64,000 nucleotides of DNA, from the NCBI RefSeq assembly GCF_021412565.1, contig NZ_JAKCLJ010000001.1, positions 885,872-949,871 of the forward strand, given 5' to 3'. The notes beneath the pieces are model-generated. The model made no database searches and had not been told where the DNA came from. It saw only the letters and a program-made list of their open reading frames with translations. The DNA comes from Shewanella sp. AS1. GTDB taxonomy: Bacteria; Pseudomonadota; Gammaproteobacteria; Enterobacterales; Shewanellaceae. Of the stretch, positions 37,278 to 47,355 are shown piece by piece (position 1 is the first letter of the stretch; each line of letters starts with the position of its first letter). A program made the position numbers and the translations under genes.

Positions 37278-39191
37278 ATGAGTAATTGGTCTATTAATGA
37301 CGCTTATGCAAGTTATAACGTAAACCACTGGAGTTCTGGACTCTATGGCATAAGCGAGGCTGGTGAAGTGACGGTTTCCCCTGATCCGGATCATCCTGAG
37401 TACAGTATAGGTTTAAACGAGTTAGCCAAAGACATGGTGAAGTCTGGCGTGGCTCTGCCTGTACTAGTGCGTTTCCCACAAATTCTGCATCACAGGGTTA
37501 ACAGCCTGTGTCATGCCTTTAATCAGGCGATTCAACGCTACGATTATCAGTCTGATTATCTGTTGGTTTATCCCATCAAGGTGAATCAACAGCAAACGGT
37601 TGTCGAAGAGATCCTGGCCTCTCAGGTGTCTAAAGAGGTGCCTCAGTTGGGGCTTGAGGCGGGTAGTAAGCCAGAGCTGATGGCGGTACTTGCCATGGCG
37701 CAAAAAGCCAGCTCTGTGATTATCTGTAACGGTTACAAAGATATTGAATATATTCGCCTTGCGCTCATCGGCGAGAAGTTAGGTCACAGCGTTTATATCG
37801 TTCTGGAAAAGTTATCTGAGCTTAAGGTGGTACTCGAAGAGGCCAAGAAGCTTGGGGTAACCCCTAGATTGGGTCTGCGTGTGCGTCTAGCCTTCCAGGG
37901 CAAGGGTAAGTGGCAGGCCAGTGGTGGCGAAAAGTCCAAGTTTGGCTTATCGGCGGCTCAGGTGCTGACAGTGATCGACTCACTTAAACAGAATGATATG
38001 CTCGACTGCTTGCAGTTGCTGCATTTCCATTTAGGGTCGCAGATTGCCAATATTCGCGATATCCGTAGTGGTGTCAGCGAGGCGGGGCGTTTTTACTGTG
38101 AGCTGCAACGCCTTGGTGCCAATGTAAAATGCTTCGATGTTGGCGGTGGCTTGGCCGTGGATTACGATGGTACCCGCAGTCAAAGCAGTAACTCGATGAA
38201 CTATGGCCTTACCGAGTATGCCAATAATATCGTCAGCGTGCTATGCGACATGTGTCATGAATATGAACAGCCGATGCCAAGACTGATCTCTGAGTCTGGT
38301 CGCTATTTAACGGCGCACCATGCCGTACTCATAACAGATGTGATTGGTACCGAGGCCTACAAATGTGAAGATGTTCAGGCTCCGGATGAAGAGGCACCAC
38401 AGCAGCTATTAAATATGTGGGAGTCTTGGCTAGAGGTCAGTGGCCGCGCGGATCAACGTGCGCTAATTGAAATTTACCACGACATTCAGAGTGATTTAGC
38501 CGAGGTGCATTCACTGTTCGCCTTGGGGCAGATGAGCCTCACCGATAGGGCATGGGCCGAGCAGATGAACCTGCGCGTCTGTTATGAGCTAAAAGATGTG
38601 ATGAGCGGAAAATATCGTTTCCATCGCCCCATTATCGATGAGCTGAATGAGAAGTTGGCCGATAAATTCTTCGTTAATTTCTCTCTTTTCCAATCTTTGC
38701 CCGATGCCTGGGGGATTGAGCAGGTGTTCCCGGTAATGCCTCTGAGTGGATTAGATAAAGAGCCTGAACGCCGTGCGGTAATGCTAGATATCACCTGTGA
38801 CTCTGACGGTATTGTTGATCAATACGTAGATGGTCAGGGGATTGAAACTACGCTGCCGGTTCCGGCATGGAGCGCCGAAAGCCCCTACTTAATCGGTTTC
38901 TTCCTTGTGGGTGCCTATCAGGAGATTTTAGGGGATATGCATAACCTGTTCGGCGATACCAACTCTGCTGTCGTGCGTCTGGATGACGATGGCCTAGTTA
39001 ATATTGAGTCTGTACTTGCCGGTGATACCGTTGCCGATGTGCTGCGTTATGTGAACCTCGATGCCGTCTCTTTTATGCGAACCTACGAGGAGTTGGTTAA
39101 CCTGCATATCGAAGAGAGCGAGCGAGCCAATATTCTCGAAGAGCTTCAGGTTGGCCTGAAAGGCTACACCTATCTTGAAGATTTCTCTTAA
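37278..39191 (+). CDS. speA: Biosynthetic arginine decarboxylase
   Basis: SpeA decarboxylates arginine to agmatine, the first step of the agmatine route to putrescine. The 637-residue PLP enzyme of the alanine-racemase fold carries the cofactor lysine in [10 protein letters not shown] (Lys101), then [25 protein letters not shown] and [13 protein letters not shown]. Length matches the biosynthetic family (E. coli 658). The AdoMet decarboxylase gene follows after 123 bases and a terminator. speB, which neighbours speA in E. coli, is absent here. Confidence 0.96.
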   Translation: MSNWSINDAYASYNVNHWSSGLYGISEAGEVTVSPDPDHPEYSIGLNELAKDMVKSGVALPVLVRFPQILHHRVNSLCHAFNQAIQRYDYQSDYLLVYPIKVNQQQTVVEEILASQVSKEVPQLGLEAGSKPELMAVLAMAQKASSVIICNGYKDIEYIRLALIGEKLGHSVYIVLEKLSELKVVLEEAKKLGVTPRLGLRVRLAFQGKGKWQASGGEKSKFGLSAAQVLTVIDSLKQNDMLDCLQLLHFHLGSQIANIRDIRSGVSEAGRFYCELQRLGANVKCFDVGGGLAVDYDGTRSQSSNSMNYGLTEYANNIVSVLCDMCHEYEQPMPRLISESGRYLTAHHAVLITDVIGTEAYKCEDVQAPDEEAPQQLLNMWESWLEVSGRADQRALIEIYHDIQSDLAEVHSLFALGQMSLTDRAWAEQMNLRVCYELKDVMSGKYRFHRPIIDELNEKLADKFFVNFSLFQSLPDAWGIEQVFPVMPLSGLDKEPERRAVMLDITCDSDGIVDQYVDGQGIETTLPVPAWSAESPYLIGFFLVGAYQEILGDMHNLFGDTNSAVVRLDDDGLVNIESVLAGDTVADVLRYVNLDAVSFMRTYEELVNLHIEESERANILEELQVGLKGYTYLEDFS

Positions 39192-39218
39192 GATAAGCTG
39201 CGCGCTTTAGGATATGAT

Positions 39219-39254
39219 AAAAGCCAGTTTTGAGCCTGCTCAAAGCTGGCTTTT
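39219..39254 (+). terminator. Intrinsic terminator after speA
   Basis: A long stem, AAAAGCCAG then TTTGAG pairing with CTCAAA and CTGGCTTTT with one mismatch, loop CCTG, and a short U-tail. It begins 28 bases after the speA stop. Confidence 0.9.
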
Positions 39255-39314
39255 CGCTGTACTATGCCACGATTAAATTTGTCATGATTAAATTTTCCCG
39301 TTCAGTATGAAAGG

Positions 39315-40337
39315 ATGAGTCTTAAGATGGAGTTTGAAAGCGCTGAGAAACGAGTGGAGATCTGTGTGAAGCAGGAGAGTCTTGCTTTTGTCGATCTACG
39401 CCAGTTTGATGCCGCTTTCTGGCGAACTGCATTGGCGAAAGCCGGCGCCTTTATCTTATCTAAAATGAGCCACCAGCTTTGCGATGCTTATGTGCTCAGT
39501 GAATCCAGTCTGTTTGTGTGGCAAGACAGAGTGTTGCTCATTACCTGCGGCGATACGAGTTTGGTCGATACTGCCCTTGAGATAGTCACAGCGATAGGTA
39601 GTGAACATCTGCAAAGCGTGAGTTATCAAAGGCAACATGAGGTTTTCGCTCACCGCCAAAGCCGCAGTTTTAGCCATGATGTACAGTGTTTAACTCGAGT
39701 TTTACCCGGCGAAGCCTATCGTATGGGGCATTTAGATGGCCATCATCAGCATCTGTTTGTTCACGGCAAGTTATCCGAAGCCTGTGCCTATAGTGCGTTG
39801 CATTTGTATCAAATAAAAGGGGAACTGAGCCAGTATTTGCGTGGTGATGAGCAAGATAAGCAGGCCATTTTTGCTCAATTACAGCTGGATGAATTATTGC
39901 CTGAATTTAGCTTCGATACTCATCTGTTTTCCCCTTGCGGTTACTCTTTAAATGCTGTCTCACAGAAGCATTATTTGACCTTGCACATTACGCCTCAATT
40001 GCCCAACAGTTACCTGAGTCTGGAAACCAATTTGGCTGACGGAAACAGGCTTGAAATGATAGCGGCACATTTGTTAACGCTGTTTCGGCCTAGCAGCTGG
40101 GACGTGAGCGGCTTTGACATGAGCCGCTGCAATATGGGTAGCTGTGCTGAGCCTGTATCTCAAAGCGCTTCTTTATCTCAAAGTAGCGCACAGACGAGTA
40201 TGAAGTCGTTGTTAGATGAGTATCGGCGACTTTCCCAAAGCCGCTTAGCCGTCAATAACCATGTTGGCATTTATACTGAACATTATCGACAGACTGAGTG
40301 TGAAATTATTCAGCCTGTCACGCTATTAACTGAATAG
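39315..40337 (+). CDS. speD: S-adenosylmethionine decarboxylase, eukaryotic type (PF01536)
   Basis: This pyruvoyl enzyme makes decarboxylated AdoMet, the aminopropyl donor for spermidine. The 340-residue protein resembles the human AMD1 class, not E. coli SpeD: the N-terminal FESAEKRVEI corresponds to the Glu8/Glu11 region, self-cleavage would be between Glu63 and Ser64 in YVLSESSLFVW, Cys78 (LITCGD) matches human Cys82, and Phe205, Ser211 and His224 in LFSPCGYSLN and LTLHITPQ match Phe223, Ser229 and His243. The ribose-binding Glu247 of human is Gln228 here. ATG 39315 touches the AAGG box, so ATG 39327 (MEFESAEK) may be the true start. No spermidine synthase gene lies near. Confidence 0.88.
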   Translation: MSLKMEFESAEKRVEICVKQESLAFVDLRQFDAAFWRTALAKAGAFILSKMSHQLCDAYVLSESSLFVWQDRVLLITCGDTSLVDTALEIVTAIGSEHLQSVSYQRQHEVFAHRQSRSFSHDVQCLTRVLPGEAYRMGHLDGHHQHLFVHGKLSEACAYSALHLYQIKGELSQYLRGDEQDKQAIFAQLQLDELLPEFSFDTHLFSPCGYSLNAVSQKHYLTLHITPQLPNSYLSLETNLADGNRLEMIAAHLLTLFRPSSWDVSGFDMSRCNMGSCAEPVSQSASLSQSSAQTSMKSLLDEYRRLSQSRLAVNNHVGIYTEHYRQTECEIIQPVTLLTE

Positions 40338-40342
40338 ATAAA

Positions 40343-40382
40343 GCAAGTGAATAGAAAAGTAAGTGAATAAATAGAGCAAGTG
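40343..40382 (+). repeat. Short AAGTGAATA-like repeats
   Basis: Three to four imperfect copies of a GCAAGTGAATA/AGTAAGTGAATA word follow the AdoMet decarboxylase stop. This is non-coding and probably slippage-derived. Confidence 0.5.
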
Positions 40383-40572
40383 CAATCGGCTTATGGTTCC
40401 TTTTAGGCTAATGTTTTGCTTTTTGAATTGATAACAGGCGTTAGAGCTTAAACCACTGGATTTTAAGCCACTGAAATGGCTGCGATTCAGTCTTGTCTCA
40501 TTAGGCTTTATCGCAGGTTATGTGGAAGGCCGGTGGCAACAAAATCGTTGGATCTGATATTAGGTGAGGGAT

Positions 40573-41226
40573 ATGTCCAATTTAGATGATATAAGACGTG
40601 AGTACACTCTGGGAGGACTGCATCGCAGTGAGCTTCCTGATGATCCTATGGTGTTATTTGAAAAGTGGATGACAGAGGTGCGAGACAGTAATGTTCTGAC
40701 AGATCCTACTGCCATGAGTGTGGCTACGGTCGATGCATCCGGGCAACCTTTTCAGCGGATTGTGCTGCTTAAGCGATTTGATCAGAATGGGTTTGTATTC
40801 TTCACCAATTTAGAGAGTCGCAAGGCAGAGCAGATCGCCAGTAATAATAAGGTGAGCCTGCTGTTTCCTTGGCATGCGCTGGAAAGACAGGTCGCGATAA
40901 CGGGTATCGCCAAGCCGCTGTCCAATACCGAGGTGCTTAAGTATTTTATTACGCGTCCGAAGGAGAGTCAGATAGCGGCCTGGGTATCGAAGCAGTCGAG
41001 CAAAATCAGTGCGCGTCAGGCGCTTGAAACTAAATTTGCCGAGATGAAAGCGAAATTCAGCAAAGGTGAAGTGCCTTTACCTAAGTTCTGGGGGGGCTAT
41101 GTTGTCGAGCCAGCTAGCATAGAGTTCTGGCAGGGCGGTGAGTATCGTCTGCATGATCGTTTTCTCTATACTAAACTGGACTCGCAGCAGGCCTCTAAAT
41201 GGGAGATAGCAAGGTTAGCGCCATAA
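40573..41226 (+). CDS. pdxH: Pyridoxine/pyridoxamine 5'-phosphate oxidase
   Basis: PdxH oxidises PNP or PMP to pyridoxal 5'-phosphate with FMN and oxygen, completing and recycling the cofactor used by SpeA and other enzymes nearby. The 217-residue protein has the family blocks [53 protein letters not shown] and the C-terminal [13 protein letters not shown] (substrate and FMN contacts). ATG 40573 after GAGGG is preferred to GTG 40564. Confidence 0.96.
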   Translation: MSNLDDIRREYTLGGLHRSELPDDPMVLFEKWMTEVRDSNVLTDPTAMSVATVDASGQPFQRIVLLKRFDQNGFVFFTNLESRKAEQIASNNKVSLLFPWHALERQVAITGIAKPLSNTEVLKYFITRPKESQIAAWVSKQSSKISARQALETKFAEMKAKFSKGEVPLPKFWGGYVVEPASIEFWQGGEYRLHDRFLYTKLDSQQASKWEIARLAP

Positions 41227-41311
41227 TGCCAGCAAGGATTGCAACGCTGAAGGGCGACTGTAGACAAGCTAAAAGATTAAAAGATTAAAGCTTGAAATAA
41301 ACCGTCGCTAT

Positions 41312-41347
41312 AATAACCACTTGATATTCAGGTGGTTATTTCTTTCT
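41312..41347 (+). terminator. Intrinsic terminator after pdxH
   Basis: Stem AATAACCAC (41312-41320) with GTGGTTATT (41332-41340), loop of 11, followed by TCTTTCT. It lies 86 bases after pdxH and touches the stop of the convergent gene. Confidence 0.75.
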
Positions 41348-42122
41348 ACCATTTCTTTTTGGGTTGGAACAGCATGTCGATATCATCCTCGGCCACTTTT
41401 GAAGAGGCTTGGCGAGGCTCGGACAGTTGCTGCGCCCTCATGATCTCATCCAATAACTGTTTCGCCTCATCGACTCGTTGCGATATGAAAGGCTCGGTAG
41501 GTGATAGCGCCTTGAGGGTATGAAGTGTGGCTAAGGCTTTAGTCACCATTAGTTTGGAAGAACCATACTGTTTCATAGAATTGGCCTTCTTAGCTCTGGC
41601 CAGCATGGAGTCGACATTGATCCTAAGTTGCAGGTTATCGATTTTAGCTTCTTCCTGAGCAAATACTGTAGGGTCAACTTTGCCCTTATTATGTTCGGCG
41701 CGCAGTATCGCCTTCAGTTTTTTTAAGATCTGCACTAAGGTCAGGATCTGTTTATCTGTATCGGGCAGGCGAAAACCTTCTAAGGATGGCATCAGCTTTG
41801 GATTGGACTTGATGCTGTCTATCTGGCTATTGAGATCAAGCAAACGTCTTTCGTAATCGGCAGATTGACTCGTTCCGATATTCACGGCTTTTGAAAGTGC
41901 CTCTTGGATGCGTCTATAGAGCACTAAGGTAATATCCGTAGAGCAGGGGAACATGCCTGTACAAGAGAGAACCGTTTCGGTTTCGTCGATAATAGCCCGT
42001 TGACGAGCTAATTCACTCCTTCTTTCCGCTTCGACGCGCTCTTTGTGTTGTTGAAGCACATTGATACCAATAACTAGCAGCAATAATGCGCCGATAAGGA
42101 TAAGAACCAGCGTAAATATCAT
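41346..42122 (-). CDS. Hypothetical membrane-anchored protein
   Basis: A 258-residue protein I do not recognise. Residues 1-25 form one membrane helix (MIFTLVLILIGALLLLVIGINVL), followed by a charged, largely helical cytoplasmic or periplasmic region with heptad-like stretches (QQHKERVEAERRSELARQRA; EAKIDNLQLRINVDSMLARAK). Two cysteines close together (SCTGMFPCSTD) may form a disulfide. The C-terminus ends in a short basic PKKKW. It converges on pdxH and diverges from cysB. The codon usage is like its neighbours, so it looks native and not recently acquired. Confidence 0.75.
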   Translation of the reverse strand: MIFTLVLILIGALLLLVIGINVLQQHKERVEAERRSELARQRAIIDETETVLSCTGMFPCSTDITLVLYRRIQEALSKAVNIGTSQSADYERRLLDLNSQIDSIKSNPKLMPSLEGFRLPDTDKQILTLVQILKKLKAILRAEHNKGKVDPTVFAQEEAKIDNLQLRINVDSMLARAKKANSMKQYGSSKLMVTKALATLHTLKALSPTEPFISQRVDEAKQLLDEIMRAQQLSEPRQASSKVAEDDIDMLFQPKKKW

Positions 42123-42344
42123 AGACCTACCATTTTTTTATAATTCGGTTAATACTACAATAAATCAACATACCCGCATAGCTCATCTTAAGTGAACCGC
42201 TTCAATCAATTTCACATCCATTTTGATTTCGAACGTTATTACCATTTGAATTAAATATTAGGATATACTATAACTAATTCTTATACTAATTCTCACACTC
42301 AGACGCTCTTATTTTCTTGAGAGCACACCTTTTTTAAAGGATAA

Positions 42345-43322
<978 letters not shown>

Positions 43323-43385
43323 TATTTGGCTGCGAGTTCTCACGCGGCATTAGCTAACAGATGAGTTAACTGCGCTCCAGAGAAT

Positions 43386-43412
43386 AAAAAAACGCCCCAT
43401 GGGCGTTTTTTT
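43386..43412. terminator. Bidirectional intrinsic terminator between cysB and sdaA
   Basis: An 11-bp stem AAAAAACGCCC/GGGCGTTTTTT with loop CAT gives U-runs on both strands. It lies between the convergent cysB and sdaA stops. Confidence 0.94.
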
Positions 43413-43439
43413 ATTGGCTAATCTACCTGAGGAGGCTAA

Positions 43440-44816
43440 TTAACACTCAACGATATTCACCGCCAGACCACCCTTGGCTGTCTCTTTATACTTGCTGCGC
43501 ATATCTTTACCCGTATCCATCATGGTTTTGATGACCTTATCTAAAGATACCTTGTGGTTACCATCACCACGCATAGCAAGACGAGAGGCGTTAATGGCTT
43601 TTACTGCGCCCATGGCATTGCGCTCGATACAAGGGACCTGTACCAGACCGCCTACGGGATCGCAGGTTAAGCCCAGGTTATGCTCCATGCCAATTTCGGC
43701 GGCATTCTCTACGTGTTCAATCGTGCCACCCATGATGGCAGTTAAGGCTCCGGCCGCCATAGAACAAGCCACGCCCACTTCACCTTGGCAGCCGACTTCG
43801 GCACCAGAGATTGAGGCATTTTTCTTGTAGAGAATACCAATCGCCGCCGCTGTCAGCAGGTATTGGCAGCAGATATCGATATCCACTTCTTCCACAAAAG
43901 TGTGGTAATAACAGAGGACAGCAGGGATCACACCCGCGGCGCCATTGGTGGGGGCGGTCACTACGCGATCGCCGGCGGCATTTTGTTCATTCACGGCCAA
44001 CGCAAACAGATCAACCCAGTCCATAGCAGTGAGAGGATCCATGTTGGTTTTGCCTTCAGCCTTCAGGCGGCGGTAGAGGGCAGGAGCGCGGCGACGCAGT
44101 TTAAGGCCACCAGGTAAGATTCCCTCTTTTTGATAGCCTCGCTCGATGCAGGTTTTCATGGTTTGCCAGATATGCCAAAGGCGCTGTTTTACCTCTTGCT
44201 CACTGGCAATGGATAGCTCGTTAGCCATCATGAGTGCCGAGATACTTAAGCCATTGTCAATGCACATCTCTAATAGTTCAGCGGCACTATTAAAATCGTA
44301 AGGTGCCGACTTTATGGGTGTTGCAGGTGAGGCGTTGCGAGCCAAAATCTCATCTTCATCAAGAATGAAGCCGCCACCGACTGAATAGTAGGTACGCTGG
44401 TAGATACACTCCCCTTTAGCGAAAGCATAGAGGGTCATGGCGTTGGCATGTGCAGGCAGGGATTTACGTCTGTGGTAGGTGATACCATCCTCACGACTGA
44501 ATTTAACCACTTTGTTGTTGGGCATTGTTAGGGTTTGGTTTTGGCTCACATCGGCGAGGATCTGCTCTATGCTATCGGTATTCACGGTTTCTGGATCTTC
44601 ACCCATAAAACCTAAGATCACGGCCTTGCCTGTGCCGTGGCCTTTACCCGTCTGACCCAAAGAGCCAAAGAGTTCAGCCCTGAGTTCATCGGTTGCTGTT
44701 AAGTGACCATGTTTTTTAAGATCTTGAATAAAGATGTTGCCGGCTTTCATCGGCCCAACAGTATGGGAGCTCGACGGGCCTATCCCTATTTTAAACATGT
44801 CAAATACGCTAATCAT
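43440..44816 (-). CDS. sdaA: L-serine ammonia-lyase (iron-sulfur type)
   Basis: SdaA converts L-serine to pyruvate and ammonia with a [4Fe-4S] cluster. The 458-residue single-chain enzyme has the N-terminal [17 protein letters not shown], the iron-ligand cysteines in [15 protein letters not shown] and [21 protein letters not shown], and the C-terminal tail block ending in C that occupies the active site in this family (VNIVEC). TTG 44822 is in frame, but ATG 44816, six bases after AGGA, is the better start. It stands alone opposite nagZ. Confidence 0.95.
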   Translation of the reverse strand: MISVFDMFKIGIGPSSSHTVGPMKAGNIFIQDLKKHGHLTATDELRAELFGSLGQTGKGHGTGKAVILGFMGEDPETVNTDSIEQILADVSQNQTLTMPNNKVVKFSREDGITYHRRKSLPAHANAMTLYAFAKGECIYQRTYYSVGGGFILDEDEILARNASPATPIKSAPYDFNSAAELLEMCIDNGLSISALMMANELSIASEQEVKQRLWHIWQTMKTCIERGYQKEGILPGGLKLRRRAPALYRRLKAEGKTNMDPLTAMDWVDLFALAVNEQNAAGDRVVTAPTNGAAGVIPAVLCYYHTFVEEVDIDICCQYLLTAAAIGILYKKNASISGAEVGCQGEVGVACSMAAGALTAIMGGTIEHVENAAEIGMEHNLGLTCDPVGGLVQVPCIERNAMGAVKAINASRLAMRGDGNHKVSLDKVIKTMMDTGKDMRSKYKETAKGGLAVNIVEC

Positions 44817-45169
44817 GGTCAATCCTGTCTATCGTCATTGTTATCGTTATTTCAATCTCTGTGATTTTAGGTTAACTAACCTATTTTTGCAGGCTGTAAA
44901 ATATGGGATGCTATAGTTCATATTCAGCCTGTTAAGATTAAGGTGCGAGAGTATCCCATACTTTTATATAAACTTTCGCATTAGATTTTTTTATCTTTTG
45001 TTTTCGGATTAGTGATATTAGTGCGTTATGGTGATCAGTAGTGAATATAAAGGATGAATCTTAATTTATATCATTAATATACAGTCTGTTACATCTAATG
45101 TTTATTAATTAAAATTTATTTTATTTTGCAGGTTAGTTGCCTGATTAACAGGAATTTTCGGGGAAATTT
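44817..45169. other. AT-rich intergenic region between sdaA and nagZ
   Basis: No coding frame is supported in these 353 bases. The region must hold the divergent promoters of sdaA and nagZ. An 8-bp inverted repeat TATGGGAT (44902-44909)/ATCCCATA (44953-44960), 43 bases apart, is the only structure noted and could be an operator pair for sdaA. Confidence 0.55.
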
Positions 45170-46180
45170 ATGAGCTATTTAATGATGGATTTGTTATCAA
45201 CGCAGATCTCTGAAAAGGAGAGGGCACAGATACAGCATCCCATGGTGGGCGGTATTATTCTGTTTAGCCGCAATTATCAAAACCGCTCGCAGCTGTGTGA
45301 ATTAATCGCCTCGGTGCGTGCGGTTCGCCCTGATCTATTGATTGCCGTCGATCATGAAGGTGGGCGGGTTCAGCGTTTTGTCGAGGGTTTTAGTAAGATT
45401 CCTGCTATGGGTGACATTTTGCTTCAGGCTGAGCAAGATCTCGCGAAGGCGCAGGTCTGGGCAAAAGAGTTGGGGTTCTTGATGGCGGTGGAGCTGCTGA
45501 GCTGTGATATCGACTTGAGCTTTGCACCTGTGCTGGATCTGAATGGGATCAGCCAGGTGATAGGCAAACGCGCCTTTAGTGATAATCCAGATGAGGTTGT
45601 CACCTTAGCCACAGCATTTATCGCGGGGATGAATGATGCCGGGATGGCGGCTGTGGGTAAACATTTTCCTGGCCATGGTAGCGTGGCGGCTGACTCTCAT
45701 ATCGCTAAGCCGGTGGATCGGCGCTCAGAGGAGGCAATACGTGGTTTGGATATGGTGCCATTTCACTTGCTGATCTCAGATAAGTTACTTCAAGGTGTCA
45801 TGCCGGCTCATGTGGTGTACAGCGAGGTTGATCCCAATTCCGCTGGATTTTCTCCCTATTGGCTCAAGAAAGTGCTGCGTAGCGAACTGGGCTTTGATGG
45901 CGTGATTTTCTCCGATGATTTAGGCATGAAGGGCGCCAGCGTCGCCGGTGGTTATCAGGAGAAGGCAAAGGCAGCACTCGAAGCTGGCTGCGATATGATT
46001 TTAGTGTGTAATGATAATGTGGGGGTGACCGAGCTCCTCAATGAGTTTGAGTGGCCTGAGCAAGTGTCGAGTACGCCGGCATCTCTGCTGCGTGCCAATG
46101 CTAAGCAAGTAGCTATCGCACTGGAGGATGAACAGCGTTGGCTGGCGGCGAAATCACTCACTGAACAATTTTTAATCTAA
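45170..46180 (+). CDS. nagZ: Beta-N-acetylhexosaminidase NagZ
   Basis: NagZ removes N-acetylglucosamine from anhydromuropeptides in cytoplasmic peptidoglycan recycling. The 336-residue family-3 glycosidase has AVDHEGGRVQRF, GKHFPGHGSVAADSHIAKP (the mobile loop with catalytic His) and FSDDLGMKG (Asp nucleophile). GGGGA precedes the ATG. No signal peptide, as expected. ycfP follows 78 bases later, so the operon joins peptidoglycan recycling with an esterase-like protein, as in E. coli (nagZ-ycfP). Confidence 0.96.
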   Translation: MSYLMMDLLSTQISEKERAQIQHPMVGGIILFSRNYQNRSQLCELIASVRAVRPDLLIAVDHEGGRVQRFVEGFSKIPAMGDILLQAEQDLAKAQVWAKELGFLMAVELLSCDIDLSFAPVLDLNGISQVIGKRAFSDNPDEVVTLATAFIAGMNDAGMAAVGKHFPGHGSVAADSHIAKPVDRRSEEAIRGLDMVPFHLLISDKLLQGVMPAHVVYSEVDPNSAGFSPYWLKKVLRSELGFDGVIFSDDLGMKGASVAGGYQEKAKAALEAGCDMILVCNDNVGVTELLNEFEWPEQVSSTPASLLRANAKQVAIALEDEQRWLAAKSLTEQFLI

Positions 46181-46258
46181 AAATTTGATCTTCTTCATAG
46201 GCGATCGTGGCTGAGTTAGCTAGAGTTTAAAGGCAATTTGCTCAAAAGGTGAGAAAGG

Positions 46259-46798
46259 ATGATCCTCTATTTTCATGGCTTTGATGCCACAAGCCCAGGG
46301 AATCACGACAAAATGCGTCAATTGCAGTTTGTCGATAATGATGTGCGTTTAGTTAGTTACAGCACGCTACACCCGAAACATGATATGCAATATCTGCTTC
46401 ATGAAGTCAGCCGGCAGCTAGAGCAAAATGACGATCCTACTCCTTTGGCTATCGGGGTTGGGCTTGGTGCCTATTGGGCTGAGCGTATCGGCTTTCTTAA
46501 CCGGCTCAAGACAGTGATGATCAATCCCAATCTTTTCCCTGAGCAGACCATGCTGGGCAAAATCGATCGCCCGGAAGAGTATGCCGATATCGCCAGTAAA
46601 TGCGTCAGTCAGTTCAGGGAGAAAAATCGCGGTCAAGGTTTATGTATTTTGTCTCGCCATGATGAAGTGCATGATAATGAGCAGGTGGCCCAGGTGTTAA
46701 CTCCCTATTACCCCTTAGTGTGGGATGAAGAGCAGAGCCATAAATTCGCCTCTTTAGCGGTACACCTTAACGCCATCAAGGCATTTAAATTGAATTAA
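46259..46798 (+). CDS. ycfP: YcfP/YqiA-family alpha-beta hydrolase-like protein
   Basis: A 179-residue protein of the UPF0227/YcfP family with an alpha/beta hydrolase fold. The start is [19 protein letters not shown], the oxyanion region; the nucleophile elbow [14 protein letters not shown] carries Gly where a Ser is expected in YqiA-like esterases (G-x-S-x-G becomes GVGLGAYW), so catalytic activity is uncertain. YqiA of E. coli hydrolyses acyl-CoA esters in vitro. It follows nagZ as in enterobacteria. Confidence 0.87.
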   Translation: MILYFHGFDATSPGNHDKMRQLQFVDNDVRLVSYSTLHPKHDMQYLLHEVSRQLEQNDDPTPLAIGVGLGAYWAERIGFLNRLKTVMINPNLFPEQTMLGKIDRPEEYADIASKCVSQFREKNRGQGLCILSRHDEVHDNEQVAQVLTPYYPLVWDEEQSHKFASLAVHLNAIKAFKLN

Positions 46799-46919
46799 AT
46801 ACCATATTGTCGGCGATAATCATTTTTCAGTAGCAAAATGGAATTCATTGTGATACAAATTGTCACAACTTAGGTTCATGTTTATGATGTTTTCCCTTTT
46901 TGCGTATGTCCGCTTAGTG

Positions 46920-46953
46920 CAGCTAACTTCTTCAATGGGTTAGCTGTTTTTTT
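46920..46953 (+). terminator. Intrinsic terminator of the nagZ-ycfP operon
   Basis: Stem CAGCTAAC (46920-46927) with GTTAGCTG (46939-46946), loop of 11 and a run of seven U residues. It lies 122 bases past the ycfP stop. Confidence 0.85.
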
Positions 46954-47020
46954 ATTCAATTTTGCCCAGCGAATCACTTTAGGTTATCTTCAATGTGTCC
47001 ATTATTAAATGAGGCAGACT

Positions 47021-47290
47021 ATGAAGCGAATATTGGTGACGATTTCGGGTAAGGTTCAGGGCGTTTGTTTTCGGCGTTTTAGCCAGCAAAAAGCCTTAGA
47101 CTTAGGCATAACTGGCTACGCTAAAAACAGGGATGATGGCAAGGTTTCACTGCTATTGCAGGGGGGGCGGGATAACGTCGACAAGTTTCTCGCTTGGGTT
47201 GAGCATGGTGTCCCTCAGGCGAGAGTTGCAGATCTCTTGATTGAAGAAGATGAGGCAGATGAGATCTACCTCGATTTTTCTATCTACTAA
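47021..47290 (+). CDS. yccX: Acylphosphatase
   Basis: An 89-residue acylphosphatase, hydrolysing carboxyl-phosphate bonds such as acetyl-phosphate. The phosphate-binding loop is GKVQGVCFRRF, with the catalytic Arg, and the catalytic Asn is in GYAKNRDDG (GxxxNxxDG form). ATG 47021, preceded by GAGG, is preferred to the ATG at 47009. Single gene; an upstream inverted repeat is noted separately. Confidence 0.95.
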   Translation: MKRILVTISGKVQGVCFRRFSQQKALDLGITGYAKNRDDGKVSLLLQGGRDNVDKFLAWVEHGVPQARVADLLIEEDEADEIYLDFSIY

Positions 47291-47355
47291 TCCCTTTATC
47301 TAACTTCTATTTCATCTCTTCATCTAACACCAGGTTGAGATGAGCCAGTCTGGGG

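Noticed and set aside
46848..46868. CRP-binding site upstream of yccX
   Set aside because: Half-sites TGTGA/TCACA are spaced by nine bases instead of six.
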